Shown in pieces: positions 27,118-36,433 of a DNA stretch of 64,000 nt. The stretch lies in NCBI GenBank assembly GCA_947489325.1, contig CANLDA010000001.1, forward strand, positions 124,001 through 188,000, given 5' to 3'. The notes under the pieces were generated by a model. The model searched no databases. It had not been told where the DNA came from and saw only the letters and a program-made list of their open reading frames with translations. The number at the start of each line of letters is the position of its first letter. The first letter of the stretch is position 1. Source of the DNA: an uncultured Paracoccaceae bacterium. Its GTDB lineage: Bacteria; Pseudomonadota; Alphaproteobacteria; Rhodobacterales; Rhodobacteraceae. A program made the translations under genes and the position numbers.

Positions 27118-27946
27118 AGCCCACCGCCTGATTGGCCACAAACAGGGATTGATTTTGTTGTATCAATTTAGCCACCGCACGATGCGCGTCTTGATCTAGC
27201 TTACAGCCGTTAATCTGACGCATGAATTCCAAAGCACCAGTATTTAAACTTTGGTTGCGTTGGTTTTTAAGAGGTACCAGCGCATCAAGTACATCTTGAT
27301 CAAGCCCCGCAAACCCAAGCAATTGAAGGCCGGGGCGCATTGAATCAGCTTCATCTTCCAATCGGAAAAATCGCACACGATCCGCACCAACCTGTGTTTC
27401 AACGATCTGTTGCAAATCGCCCCAACTGCCACATTCTTTAGTTTGTCCGAGAAATTCTTCATGCGTGGCGCAATATCGGTCAGACTTTACTGCCTGATTA
27501 AAGACACTGTTTTTCCAACCGGTCATATCTCGGGTATAAAACACATATTCAGGCACAAGAGGAGCAAAGTGCGTATCCAATAGAGTCAGAATTTCTGGCA
27601 ACCGTGGATAAAGGCTGATCACACCATCCCGCCCTAGCATCGCACCGGGCAGGTTTTCGTGGCTCACAAGGCAAGGAGCATCCAGTTTCATAATCTGATC
27701 ACGCAATTGCTTAATCAGGCCAATAAATGCAACTTTGTGCGCTTCAGGATTTAACGAAAAAAGCCCTGCCTCGCGCCCCAATTTGCGACACAGCGAGCCC
27801 TTGCGCGGTGTCAGAACATTCATATGGGCGCCCAAAAGATCGAGATTATGTTCGACCAAATGGTGAAAAGATGTCGAAGCAGTTTTTTGGACACCACAAT
27901 GGATGATCAACCGCTTCTTAATCATATCTTTCGCCACTTCAGACAT
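27110..27946 (-). CDS. Sulfotransferase-like protein between sdhA and sdhB (2)
   Basis: A 278-residue protein starting KKRLIIHCGVQKTASTSFHHL, which matches the phosphosulfate-binding loop of sulfotransferase-fold proteins (GxxKTGSTS). Later features include VFYTRDMTGWKNSVFNQAVK, like the RDP..S.Y segment that binds the 3'-phosphate. The acceptor is unknown. It starts 5 bases after sdhA and overlaps the next gene by 8 bases, so it should be co-transcribed with sdh. Both this and its neighbour look like an inserted pair. Confidence 0.65.
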   Translation of the reverse strand: MSEVAKDMIKKRLIIHCGVQKTASTSFHHLVEHNLDLLGAHMNVLTPRKGSLCRKLGREAGLFSLNPEAHKVAFIGLIKQLRDQIMKLDAPCLVSHENLPGAMLGRDGVISLYPRLPEILTLLDTHFAPLVPEYVFYTRDMTGWKNSVFNQAVKSDRYCATHEEFLGQTKECGSWGDLQQIVETQVGADRVRFFRLEDEADSMRPGLQLLGFAGLDQDVLDALVPLKNQRNQSLNTGALEFMRQINGCKLDQDAHRAVAKLIQQNQSLFVANQAVGYE

Positions 27947-27951
27947 CAGTC

Positions 27952-29757
27952 TTAGAACGTCCGTGCCTTGGGGGCGATCTTTTTCAAACTGATACCGCCC
28001 TCGTCTTCGGTGGTCAAAGGATCGATGACAACAGGGCGATAGCTCAGGTCAACTTGCGTGCCTTCGACACGGCTGACAGTATGCACGCGCCAGTTTTTAT
28101 CATCACGCTCAGAGAAGTCTTCATGCGCATGCGCACCACGACTTTCTTTGCGCGCCTCTGCACCATGAATGGTGGCAAGAGCATTGGGCATCAGGTTGTC
28201 CAATTCCAACGTTTCCATCAGATCACTATTCCAGACCAAGCTGCGATCGGTGACTTGCAGATCATCCATTTTGGCGGCAATCGCAGTCATCTTCTCGACA
28301 CCTTCAGCCAATGTCTTGGAGGTACGGAACACAGCCGCATCCGCCTGCATGGTTTTCTGCATCTCAAGACGCAGATCAGCCGTCGCAATAGACCCATTCG
28401 CATTGCGCAGACCATCAAAGCGGTCGAACGTTTTATCGACTGCGTTTGTATTCACCTCTGCGCTAGGCGCGCCTGCATCGACAACTTTACCGGCGCGGAT
28501 CGCAGCAGCACGGCCAAAGACCACAAGGTCGATCAAAGAATTCGACCCCAGACGGTTTGCCCCGTGCACTGATGCGCACCCCGCTTCCCCCACGGCCATC
28601 AGGCCCGGCACAACGGCCGTTGGGTCATCTTTGGTCGGATTCAACACCTCACCCCAATAGTTGGTCGGAATGCCGCCCATATTGTAGTGAACAGTTGGAA
28701 TAACCGGGATTGGTTCTTTGGTGACATCCACACCGGCAAAAATCTTGGCGCTTTCGGAAATGCCCGGCAAACGTTCTGCCAACGCCTCTGGCGGCAGATG
28801 GTTGAGGTTCAGGAAGATGTGATCCCCTTCAGCGCCAACACCGCGCCCTTCACGAATTTCCATGGTCATGGAGCGTGAAACATAATCCCGTGGCGCAAGG
28901 TCTTTGTACTGCGGCGCATAGCGTTCCATGAAACGTTCGCCCGCACTGTTGGTTAGATACCCGCCTTCGCCACGCGCACCTTCCGTGATCAAACAGCCAG
29001 ACCCATAAATGCCGGTTGGATGGAATTGCACAAATTCCATATCCTGCAAGGCAAGCCCTGCACGAGCCACCATACCCCCGCCATCACCAGTACATGTATG
29101 CGCAGAGGTTGCCGAGAAATAGGCACGACCATACCCGCCTGTAGCCAGCACCACCATCTTAGCGTTGAACACATGCATGGTGCCATCGTCGAGCTTCCAG
29201 CAGACCACACCCTGACACTGACCGTCATCAGACATGATCAGATCAATCGCGAAATACTCAATATAGAATTCAGCGTTGTTCTTCAGCGATTGACCATACA
29301 GCGTGTGCAGGATCGCATGTCCCGTCCGATCCGCCGCGGCACAGGTGCGTTGTACCGCCGGCCCTTCGCCAAATTCGGTAGTGTGCCCACCAAACGGGCG
29401 TTGATAAATTTTACCCTCTTCGGTACGCGAAAATGGAACTCCGTAATGCTCCAACTCATAAACCGCCTTGGGGGCTTCTCGTGCGAGGTATTCCATCGCA
29501 TCTGTATCGCCCAACCAATCAGATCCCTTAACGGTGTCATACATGTGCCACTGCCAGTGGTCGGGGCCCATATTGGACAATGACGCGGCAATACCACCCT
29601 GAGCGGCAACCGTGTGCGAGCGCGTTGGGAACACCTTGGTTACACACGCCGTGCGCAACCCCTGTTCAGCCATACCAAGTGTCGCGCGCAAACCCGCGCC
29701 CCCAGCACCAACCACCACAACGTCATAGTCATGAGTTTCATATTCATATGCGGACAT
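27952..29757 (-). CDS. sdhA: Succinate dehydrogenase flavoprotein subunit
   Basis: The 601-residue SdhA, oxidising succinate to fumarate. It has the FAD dinucleotide-binding fold at [18 protein letters not shown], the flavin-linked histidine in [12 protein letters not shown], and active-site segments [22 protein letters not shown] and [15 protein letters not shown]. Length is normal. It is third in sdhC-sdhD-sdhA, 22 bases after sdhD. Confidence 0.98.
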   Translation of the reverse strand: MSAYEYETHDYDVVVVGAGGAGLRATLGMAEQGLRTACVTKVFPTRSHTVAAQGGIAASLSNMGPDHWQWHMYDTVKGSDWLGDTDAMEYLAREAPKAVYELEHYGVPFSRTEEGKIYQRPFGGHTTEFGEGPAVQRTCAAADRTGHAILHTLYGQSLKNNAEFYIEYFAIDLIMSDDGQCQGVVCWKLDDGTMHVFNAKMVVLATGGYGRAYFSATSAHTCTGDGGGMVARAGLALQDMEFVQFHPTGIYGSGCLITEGARGEGGYLTNSAGERFMERYAPQYKDLAPRDYVSRSMTMEIREGRGVGAEGDHIFLNLNHLPPEALAERLPGISESAKIFAGVDVTKEPIPVIPTVHYNMGGIPTNYWGEVLNPTKDDPTAVVPGLMAVGEAGCASVHGANRLGSNSLIDLVVFGRAAAIRAGKVVDAGAPSAEVNTNAVDKTFDRFDGLRNANGSIATADLRLEMQKTMQADAAVFRTSKTLAEGVEKMTAIAAKMDDLQVTDRSLVWNSDLMETLELDNLMPNALATIHGAEARKESRGAHAHEDFSERDDKNWRVHTVSRVEGTQVDLSYRPVVIDPLTTEDEGGISLKKIAPKARTF

Positions 29758-29779
29758 CAGTTATCTCCGGAAAATTTGG

Positions 29780-30160
29780 TCACGCCAGAAAGGCGATTTT
29801 GGCGATAGCAAAGACGCCCACGATGGCCGCACCTCGCCAGATCAGCGCATTGATGATCAACGCACGCATACGAGCACGTTCGCCAGATATGTAATCCTCA
29901 ATCACCACCTGAAGCCCCATGCGCAAATGCGCAAACATGGCCCAAATGAACATGATGGCAATCAACGCTGGAATAGGACGGGAATAGGTTTCAATCACCG
30001 TTTCATGGCCTGCGCCCAGCGCGCCAATGAAAGTATATAAAAACGCGACACCCAGCGGGATCAGCGCAATCGCGCTGAGGCGTTGTTCGATAAAGTGTTC
30101 GGTGCCTGACTTGGCAGATCCCAGACCCGCAACACGTTTGTAATCGGTCAGAAATGACAT
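29780..30160 (-). CDS. sdhD: Succinate dehydrogenase membrane anchor subunit SdhD
   Basis: A 126-residue membrane anchor with three helices, contributing to haem b and quinone binding. It begins MSFLTDYKRVAGLGSAKSGT; the second helix leads into HLRMGLQVVIEDY, with the conserved His and the quinone-site Asp-Tyr. The frame is open further upstream into sdhC, but the ATG at 30160 has AGGAGG-like sequence before it and avoids the overlap. Confidence 0.93.
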   Translation of the reverse strand: MSFLTDYKRVAGLGSAKSGTEHFIEQRLSAIALIPLGVAFLYTFIGALGAGHETVIETYSRPIPALIAIMFIWAMFAHLRMGLQVVIEDYISGERARMRALIINALIWRGAAIVGVFAIAKIAFLA

Positions 30161-30174
30161 AGGGAACCTCCTGC

Positions 30175-30561
30175 TCAGAGCGCGAGAATAATGGTAAGGA
30201 CGGTGGCGACAACAGATAGGATCAAGGCTGCCCATCCAGAGCGTGCGCTTTCCCCAAGGCCAAGCCCAACAACCATATCCCAGCGCAGGTGCCGGATACC
30301 GTTGAAAAAGTGGAACCAGAAGGCCGCGAGCGACCCGATCAGAACCAGATAACCAAGCCAAGACGTCAGCAGCCCATCAACAAACTCGAAATACTCCGAT
30401 CCAGAGGCCGCCGCCAGGAACCACCAAGTAATCAACAAGGCCGCCAACGACATTGCCACACCGGTGATACGGTGGATAATCGATAAGATCGATGTCATCT
30501 GTGGACGATAAATACTTAGATGGGGTGAAAGAGGGCGATTGCCTCGGTTCACATCTGCCAT
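30175..30561 (-). CDS. sdhC: Succinate dehydrogenase cytochrome b556 subunit SdhC
   Basis: A 128-residue SdhC with three membrane helices. The conserved SPHLSIYRPQMTSILSIIHR, with Ser/Arg of the quinone site and His in HRITG, is present, as is FHFFNGIRHL with the haem-ligand histidine. The start MADVNRG follows GGAGAC; an ATG at 30618 would make an unusual N-terminus. It is the first gene of the sdh operon. Two GTGATCAC sites lie about 140-165 bases upstream. Confidence 0.94.
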   Translation of the reverse strand: MADVNRGNRPLSPHLSIYRPQMTSILSIIHRITGVAMSLAALLITWWFLAAASGSEYFEFVDGLLTSWLGYLVLIGSLAAFWFHFFNGIRHLRWDMVVGLGLGESARSGWAALILSVVATVLTIILAL

Positions 30562-30698
30562 GGTGTCTCCTTTCCAGATCCCTTGCCTACTTAGTAACCT
30601 ATTTTTTAGCGATGTCACCTTTCCCGCCTCTTAAAAAGCGCGGTTTTTTGGCACATCACGTCGGTTTTTCCTTGTTGGCGAAAACGTGAAGGCATTTA

Positions 30699-30727
30699 GT
30701 GATCACAGGCCACACCAGCGTGATCAC
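30699..30727 (-). promoter_or_regulatory. Paired GTGATCAC sites upstream of sdhC
   Basis: Two copies of the 8-bp palindrome GTGATCAC, at 30699-30706 and 30720-30727, have centres exactly 21 bp apart. The same pairing and spacing occurs upstream of sucC, and a longer version lies upstream of mdh. They are probable binding sites for a dimeric regulator occupying the same DNA face. The regulator is unknown. Confidence 0.55.
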
Positions 30728-30733
30728 AAATTC

Positions 30734-31405
30734 TCATTGCTCCAATTTTGAAATTTGCCGCGTGGTTTCACGAACCAATTTCTGACGGATTCTCTCGGGA
30801 TAATCTTCAAAACCATTTGCCGTTACAACAAAGGCCCCCTCGCCCGTGATCACATTTTCCCAGAAATAGCCGGTCAAATCTGTATCATCTGTTTCAATCA
30901 CCAAAGCATTCACCGTGACCCCGGCTGCACGCGCAAACCGCTGCACTTCAACCGGCTCCACTCCTTCATTGGATTGCCCATCGCCAGACACATCCATCAC
31001 ACGTCGCCTACAATCGGGCACCGCATCAAACAGATTTGTCCCATGCTGCAATGCCTCGCCAATTGCCGTGGAAAAATTACGCCACGCACGTGGGGTCTCT
31101 TCGATTTGGCGGGCAAGCATCTCTGTATCCTCAAAAGATGCAATCCGTACCCAATCTACAACTGTCCGCTGGCGCGAAGTTCCCGACCATTGCACAAGCG
31201 CAACCGCCGCATTTGCCCGAACCAATGCCTCACTGACCACGCCGTCACGCAGCCCGGCCGCCAGCCCATCCATCTGTATGCGATACTCGGTGGTATCAAC
31301 GCTGCCAGACACATCCACCGCCAACACCAGCGCCAAATCACAGGCGCGCGCAGTAACAGGCACACTCAGAGCAGCACTGATCAAGATCGTGGACATCATA
31401 TTCAT
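30734..31405 (-). CDS. DUF1194 / von Willebrand factor A-like secreted protein
   Basis: A 223-residue DUF1194 protein with a signal peptide (cleavage probably near VTARA-CDL). Its von Willebrand A-type fold has the metal site DVSGSVD (MIDAS DxSxS) near residue 30 and a later DVSGDGQSNEG. The function is unknown; VWA domains usually mediate metal-dependent protein contacts. It is transcribed toward sdhC but separated from it by the operator region. Confidence 0.8.
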   Translation of the reverse strand: MNMMSTILISAALSVPVTARACDLALVLAVDVSGSVDTTEYRIQMDGLAAGLRDGVVSEALVRANAAVALVQWSGTSRQRTVVDWVRIASFEDTEMLARQIEETPRAWRNFSTAIGEALQHGTNLFDAVPDCRRRVMDVSGDGQSNEGVEPVEVQRFARAAGVTVNALVIETDDTDLTGYFWENVITGEGAFVVTANGFEDYPERIRQKLVRETTRQISKLEQ

Positions 31406-31507
31406 GATGCCACTCTACCCAATCACAACAGAAATACAGTTCACTTTCTCGCCAAGCGTTACTTCTTGGTGAATGTCACGGTTTTTCCAGCGCTAAGAGG
31501 TGCCCGC

Positions 31508-32539
31508 TTACATCGGCATCAATGCCCAATAATCCAGATCAAGCAGGACACCTGGTAGATATTTGCCATCTTCGGCTTTCAGCTCAAACGGCGCACCACC
31601 TTTGGTTGCCACAAGGCGCAAACGAATGGCCCCGACACCGGGCGCAGAGGTTTCGGCCTTATCCAACACTTCGGACCACGCTCGGATGGTCATACCCGAC
31701 AGACAGGGGTTTGCATGCGCGCCTGCATTCAATCCAACAATCATTTGCGCATTGGCAAGACCATTGAAAGACAAGGTGCGTGCCATGGAAATCACGTGCC
31801 CACCATAGATCAAACGCGTCCCATCTGGACGCGCTGTATTGTCAAAATGCACCTTGGCTGTGTTCTGCCACAGGCGTGTGGCCATCATGTGTTCGGCTTC
31901 TTCGATAGTCACGCCATCCACGTGATCAATTGTTTCGCCTACCTCATAATCGCCCCAGCGATGCGGTTCTCCGGCAAGAGTGAAATCGTAGTTGGTGAAA
32001 TCCAACCCTTCTGGGATCACAAGCTGATCCGCCGCGACAGTTTTGGACAATGCAGGAATCACAGTCTCAGGTGCTGGGCTGTCAAAGTCGCGTTTGCGCA
32101 CCATGACCCAGCGCACATAGGACATCACGGCCTCATCGCGTTGATTATATCCAGTGGTGCGCACATAGACGACACCGGATTTCCCGTTAGAGTTTTGCTT
32201 AACCCCGATCACCTCAGATACAGACCGCAAGGTATCTCCGGAATAGACGGGCAAGAGCCAGCGGCCCTCGGCATACCCCAGATTTGCCAGTGCATTCAAC
32301 GACACATCGGGCACGGTTTTACCAAACACCACGTGGAATGCCGCTAGATCGTCCAAAGGCGCCGAAGGCAGTCCAGACGCACGGGCAAATTCATCCGAAG
32401 AATACAACGCATGACGCGCAGGATAAAGCGCGTGATAAAGCGCGCGCTCGCCCGCCCCAACAGTGCGCGGTACCGCGTGATGGATCATATCGCCGACGCT
32501 ATAGTCTTCGAAAAAACGTCCGGGGTTGGTCTTGGCCAT
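31508..32539 (-). CDS. mch: Mesaconyl-C1-CoA hydratase (beta-methylmalyl-CoA dehydratase)
   Basis: A 343-residue double-hotdog MaoC-type hydratase. It matches Mch of the ethylmalonyl-CoA pathway, which hydrates mesaconyl-C1-CoA to beta-methylmalyl-CoA. Each half has a hotdog repeat, starting GRFFEDYSVGDMIHHAVPRT and PHRWGDYEVGETIDHVDGVT. The ATG at 32539 overlaps the previous stop (TAATG); the frame is open to 32608. It is last in the mcl2-nnrU-DUF1737-mch operon, so the enzyme's product feeds a malyl-CoA-type lyase elsewhere. Confidence 0.93.
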   Translation of the reverse strand: MAKTNPGRFFEDYSVGDMIHHAVPRTVGAGERALYHALYPARHALYSSDEFARASGLPSAPLDDLAAFHVVFGKTVPDVSLNALANLGYAEGRWLLPVYSGDTLRSVSEVIGVKQNSNGKSGVVYVRTTGYNQRDEAVMSYVRWVMVRKRDFDSPAPETVIPALSKTVAADQLVIPEGLDFTNYDFTLAGEPHRWGDYEVGETIDHVDGVTIEEAEHMMATRLWQNTAKVHFDNTARPDGTRLIYGGHVISMARTLSFNGLANAQMIVGLNAGAHANPCLSGMTIRAWSEVLDKAETSAPGVGAIRLRLVATKGGAPFELKAEDGKYLPGVLLDLDYWALMPM

Positions 32540-32745
32540 TATTGCGCTCCAAGTTTCATATCTGGGGAATAGTCCGCAGCAACCTCTTTGGTCACCGCTT
32601 GTCCGCACCGCATCACACCGCGCGCGGCATCAAAGGCATAAACAGGCTCACCCTGTAAAACCCATCCTTTGGCCAGCGCATCCGACACCTTATGACAAAA
32701 GGCAGACGTGTCGTCTTCGGACAAAAACCGATACAATTTTGCCAT
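32539..32745 (-). CDS. DUF1737 domain protein
   Basis: A 68-residue protein made almost entirely of a DUF1737 domain: LYRFLSEDDTSAFCHKVSDA, then LAKGWVLQGEPVYAFDAARG. The function is unknown. It overlaps mch by one base and follows nnrU by 10 bases, so it is co-transcribed with ethylmalonyl-CoA pathway genes. Confidence 0.82.
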   Translation of the reverse strand: MAKLYRFLSEDDTSAFCHKVSDALAKGWVLQGEPVYAFDAARGVMRCGQAVTKEVAADYSPDMKLGAQ

Positions 32746-32755
32746 CAGATATTCC

Positions 32756-33310
32756 TCAGGATGGGAAAGGGGTTGGGCCTACAAGGCCGTGGATATAGCC
32801 GATGATCACAAGCAAGACGATCGACGCGACAAAGAACATTCCATCTTTGGCTAGCGATCCATCTGTTCGCGGCGTCCAATCTGTTTCGGTTTTATTGATC
32901 ACGATGACTTCTGCCATGCCCCAAACCAACAACCCACCAAAGAGAATGATCGACGCTAGATCACCGTTCACCAACAGGTGCGCCATAGCCCAGGTCCGAA
33001 ATCCCATCAACATGGGATGCTGCACCTTAGACATGATTTTGCCTTTGGTGCCTGCCGGACTCATCATCCAGATGGCCACAAGCACCAGAACGTTATTTAG
33101 ATGAATGGCAAAGGCGGGGGGGGACCAGATATGAACATAGGGCGCCGCCTTAAAGCCGATAATCATCAGTACGACACTCAACATAATGGCAAGCGCCACC
33201 TGCGAGCGACCTTTATCACCCATGGCTGCGCGGCGTTCAGGAGCCACTCGTTTGAACAGATGGGCTGCCCACCAAAGACCGACCCCAATCACCAAAATCA
33301 GAAAACCCAT
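32756..33310 (-). CDS. NnrU family membrane protein
   Basis: A 184-residue NnrU-type membrane protein with about five helices. Typical sequences are WWAAHLFKRVAPERRAAMG near the N-terminus and VQHPMLMGFRTWAMAHLLVNGD in the middle. NnrU family members relate to isoprenylcysteine carboxyl methyltransferase-like membrane proteins, and one was named in denitrification; no such context exists here. It sits 6 bases after mcl2 in the same operon. Confidence 0.88.
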   Translation of the reverse strand: MGFLILVIGVGLWWAAHLFKRVAPERRAAMGDKGRSQVALAIMLSVVLMIIGFKAAPYVHIWSPPAFAIHLNNVLVLVAIWMMSPAGTKGKIMSKVQHPMLMGFRTWAMAHLLVNGDLASIILFGGLLVWGMAEVIVINKTETDWTPRTDGSLAKDGMFFVASIVLLVIIGYIHGLVGPTPFPS

Positions 33311-33316
33311 ACTGAC

Positions 33317-34174
33317 CTACCCCGCTTGCAATGTTTCTATTACCTGCGCTTTTGCCAGTATTTCGCGTGCAGTTGCAACGTGAAGGTTTTCAACGATGCG
33401 CCCATCCACCACAGCAATGCCTTGGCCATTGGCCTCGACTTCTTCGAATGCGTCGATTTGACGACGGGCAAGGCTGATCTCTTCCTCGGAAGGGGCAAAT
33501 GCCGCATTGGCAACATCAACTTGCGCTGGGTGTATCAAGGATTTTCCGTCAAACCCCATATCGCGCCCCTGCTCGCATTCAGCAGCAAGGCCATCGGCAT
33601 CTTTAAAGGCATTATAGACTCCATCCACAATCACGATGCCCTCAGCCTTGGCGGCCAACAGGCATAGACCAAGCCCTGTCATCATGGGCATTCTATCCGG
33701 GCGGAATCGCGATTGCAGCTCTTTTGCAAGGTCATTGGTGCCTATCACCATTCCGGCAATCTGTGGGTGCGCCGCAATTTCAGCAGCATTTAGCATGCCA
33801 CGCGGGGTTTCCATCATGGCCCAAATAGGCTTGTTCCCAACCAGTTCCGCCATGGCAGACACTTGTGCCGCCGATTCAACCTTGGGCAACAAAACCGCAT
33901 CGCAATCCATCTCACTTGCGGCTTCGGCATCCTCTTTGCCCCAAATGGTATCAAACCCATTGATGCGGACAATCCGCATACGCGCCCCAAATCCACCACC
34001 CCGCAATGACGCCTGAAGCAAATTGCGGGCGTTAATTTTTTCTCCAACGGAAACGGCGTCCTCAAGATCGAAAATGATCGCATCCACCGGCAACGTCTTC
34101 ACCTTTTCCAATGCCCGTCCATTAGAGCCTGGAATGTAAAGTACAGAGCGATAAGGGCGCGAACGCGTATCCAT
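33317..34174 (-). CDS. mcl2: (3S)-malyl-CoA thioesterase / CitE-like lyase family
   Basis: A 285-residue CitE-fold protein. It has the family start RPYRSVLYIPGSNGRALEK, the metal-binding FDLEDAV, LPKVESAAQV and GTNDLAKEL. In Rhodobacter sphaeroides the ~285-residue paralogue Mcl2 hydrolyses (3S)-malyl-CoA to malate, while the longer Mcl1 is the lyase. Length and position next to mch favour Mcl2. The frame is open to 34525, but MDTRSRPYRS at 34174 follows GGGAGA and matches the family start. A GCCGCAACGCAGAA motif lies 68-81 bases upstream. Confidence 0.85.
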   Translation of the reverse strand: MDTRSRPYRSVLYIPGSNGRALEKVKTLPVDAIIFDLEDAVSVGEKINARNLLQASLRGGGFGARMRIVRINGFDTIWGKEDAEAASEMDCDAVLLPKVESAAQVSAMAELVGNKPIWAMMETPRGMLNAAEIAAHPQIAGMVIGTNDLAKELQSRFRPDRMPMMTGLGLCLLAAKAEGIVIVDGVYNAFKDADGLAAECEQGRDMGFDGKSLIHPAQVDVANAAFAPSEEEISLARRQIDAFEEVEANGQGIAVVDGRIVENLHVATAREILAKAQVIETLQAG

Positions 34175-34241
34175 GAGTCTCTCCCGCAAGAATGTTGCGC
34201 AGAAGAGAGCGTTTTTCAAAGATAAGTTCAAGAGGATTTTT

Positions 34242-34255
34242 GCCGCAACGCAGAA
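34242..34255 (-). promoter_or_regulatory. GCCGCAACGCAGAA motif upstream of mcl2
   Basis: Identical 14-mer to the one before ccr (19364-19377). It lies 68-81 bases upstream of mcl2, in the 323-base gap between mcl2 and the small secreted-protein gene. A partial copy (TTGCGCAGAAGA) lies at 34195-34206. Confidence 0.45.
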
Positions 34256-34425
34256 AAACGCCGCGTCGCGGCACGATTTTTGAGTACAAACCCGGAACGA
34301 ACGCCAAATTAACCCAAATTTTGCAGAATACAGACCATGCTTTTCCCATCGGACACGTAAATCCAGGGGGACCCGCAGGTTTCGGCCAGCGCAGACAACG
34401 GTTCGATCCAGAATATTCAACGGGG

Positions 34426-34474
34426 GCACATTATGCCGCCGCGCCAAAGCTGCGCGGGGGGACAGGCAATGTGC
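34426..34474 (+). promoter_or_regulatory. Nested inverted repeat in the leader of the small secreted-protein gene
   Basis: An outer stem GCACATT (34426-34432) with AATGTGC (34468-34474) encloses a G/C-rich inner hairpin with CCGCGC and GCGCGG arms. It ends 23 bases before the ATG at 34498. It may be a structured leader or a terminator-like element. The rest of the gap shows only the mcl2-side motif. Confidence 0.35.
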
Positions 34475-34497
34475 ATTTTGCTTGAAAGGGTAAAACG

Positions 34498-34815
34498 ATG
34501 AAAGACACACTTTTGAAAATGACAATGGGTCTGGGCCTAATGGTTCTGGCCGCCGAGCAGGTCACAGCACAAAATGCCCGCAATTGCGGGCCACGCGAAA
34601 TGGTCCTGCAACGATTGGCCGAAGGATTTGGGGAAACCCGTCAATCCATGGGCCTTGGCGCCAATAACGCCGTTATCGAGGTATTCGCATCAGATGAAAG
34701 CGGCAGTTGGACAATTACCGTCACCATGCCAAACGGAATGACCTGCCTTGTGGCCAGTGGACAAGCCTATGAGGCCTTAGCCGAAGCCTTGCCGCCAAAA
34801 GGCAACGACGCCTGA
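34498..34815 (+). CDS. Small secreted protein of unknown function
   Basis: A 105-residue protein with a signal peptide (MGLGLMVLAAEQVTA-QNARN region). The mature part has two cysteines and a segment NAVIEVFASDESGSWTITVT followed by PNGMTCLVASGQAYEAL. I recognise no named domain, though similar short secreted proteins occur near mdh in related genomes as I recall. It is divergent from mcl2 and read toward mdh. Confidence 0.65.
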   Translation: MKDTLLKMTMGLGLMVLAAEQVTAQNARNCGPREMVLQRLAEGFGETRQSMGLGANNAVIEVFASDESGSWTITVTMPNGMTCLVASGQAYEALAEALPPKGNDA

Positions 34816-34824
34816 AATTTCAAC

Positions 34825-34863
34825 TGAACGCCCTGATGATGGACAATGTCCTTAGGGCGTTCA
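34825..34863 (+). terminator. Hairpin after the small secreted-protein gene
   Basis: TGAACGCCCT (34825-34834) pairs perfectly with AGGGCGTTCA (34854-34863), with an inner GGAC/GTCC stem. It begins 10 bases after the stop codon. There is no T-run, so it may be a 3'-end stabiliser instead. Confidence 0.5.
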
Positions 34864-34950
34864 GCCCACTCAAAGACGACACCCCGACATAGAGAATCGA
34901 CAAATTTCAGGTATCGTGACCAGCCATTAACTTGCGTTTGACGGCTATTT

Positions 34951-34970
34951 TTTGTTGTGATCACAACAAA
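34951..34970 (+). promoter_or_regulatory. 20-bp perfect palindrome with GTGATCAC core upstream of mdh
   Basis: TTTGTTGTGATCACAACAAA is a perfect 20-bp palindrome about 190 bases before mdh. Its centre is the same GTGATCAC found in pairs upstream of sdhC and sucC. It is a likely operator for the regulator shared by these TCA operons. Confidence 0.6.
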
Positions 34971-35071
34971 TTTCAAAATTTGCATACTGGTCTCACTTAT
35001 TTGTGTCGCGCTGCCAAACCCTTTGTGAATGTATCTTTTTTACGTAATTCCGCCCTCTCCATCTTTGGTAA

Positions 35072-36124
<1,053 letters not shown>

Positions 36125-36144
36125 ACGTCAAATCAATTGATCAG

Positions 36145-36177
36145 AAAGCGCCGCCTTATTAGGTGGCGCTTTTTCAT
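36145..36177 (+). terminator. Rho-independent terminator of mdh
   Basis: A 12-bp stem, AAAGCGCCGCCT (36145-36156) with AGGTGGCGCTTT (36161-36172) and one G-T pair, over a TATT loop, followed by TTCATTT. Confidence 0.85.
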
Positions 36178-36295
36178 TTGTACATCATTTTCCTTCACCA
36201 ATTTGGCTTACCCAACCTATTGAAGGCCTTGATTCGCAGATGATTCGGCATCTTTTTATCCTTTCACACTGAATTTCCTCTAATAGGAGATTTTT

Positions 36296-36324
36296 GTGAT
36301 CACACATTTTCTGGCTGTGATCAC
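36296..36324 (+). promoter_or_regulatory. Paired GTGATCAC sites upstream of sucC
   Basis: GTGATCAC at 36296-36303 and again at 36317-36324, centres 21 bp apart, exactly as upstream of sdhC. They lie 110-138 bases before the sucC ATG, in a 309-base A/T-rich gap (36125-36433) that otherwise holds only the mdh terminator. Confidence 0.58.
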
Positions 36325-36433
36325 AAAACTAATGATTTTTGCACAATTCATCTATTTATCCAAAAAAACGTTTAATTCCCAAGCAACCTTATGCCTATAC
36401 CTGTGGGTAATTGCAGCAACATGGGATAGGTTC

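Noticed and set aside
30846-30853. A further GTGATCAC site
   Set aside because: It lies inside the DUF1194 coding sequence, is unpaired and has no promoter context, so it is likely a chance match.
30755-31558. A 267-residue plus-strand frame over the DUF1194 gene
   Set aside because: It is the complement of a well-supported DUF1194 coding sequence, and its translation shows no recognisable motif.
34192-34485. A 97-residue plus-strand frame upstream of the small secreted-protein gene
   Set aside because: It has no ribosome site or recognisable protein features and overlaps the mcl2 promoter region with the shared 14-mer. It looks like random open frame.
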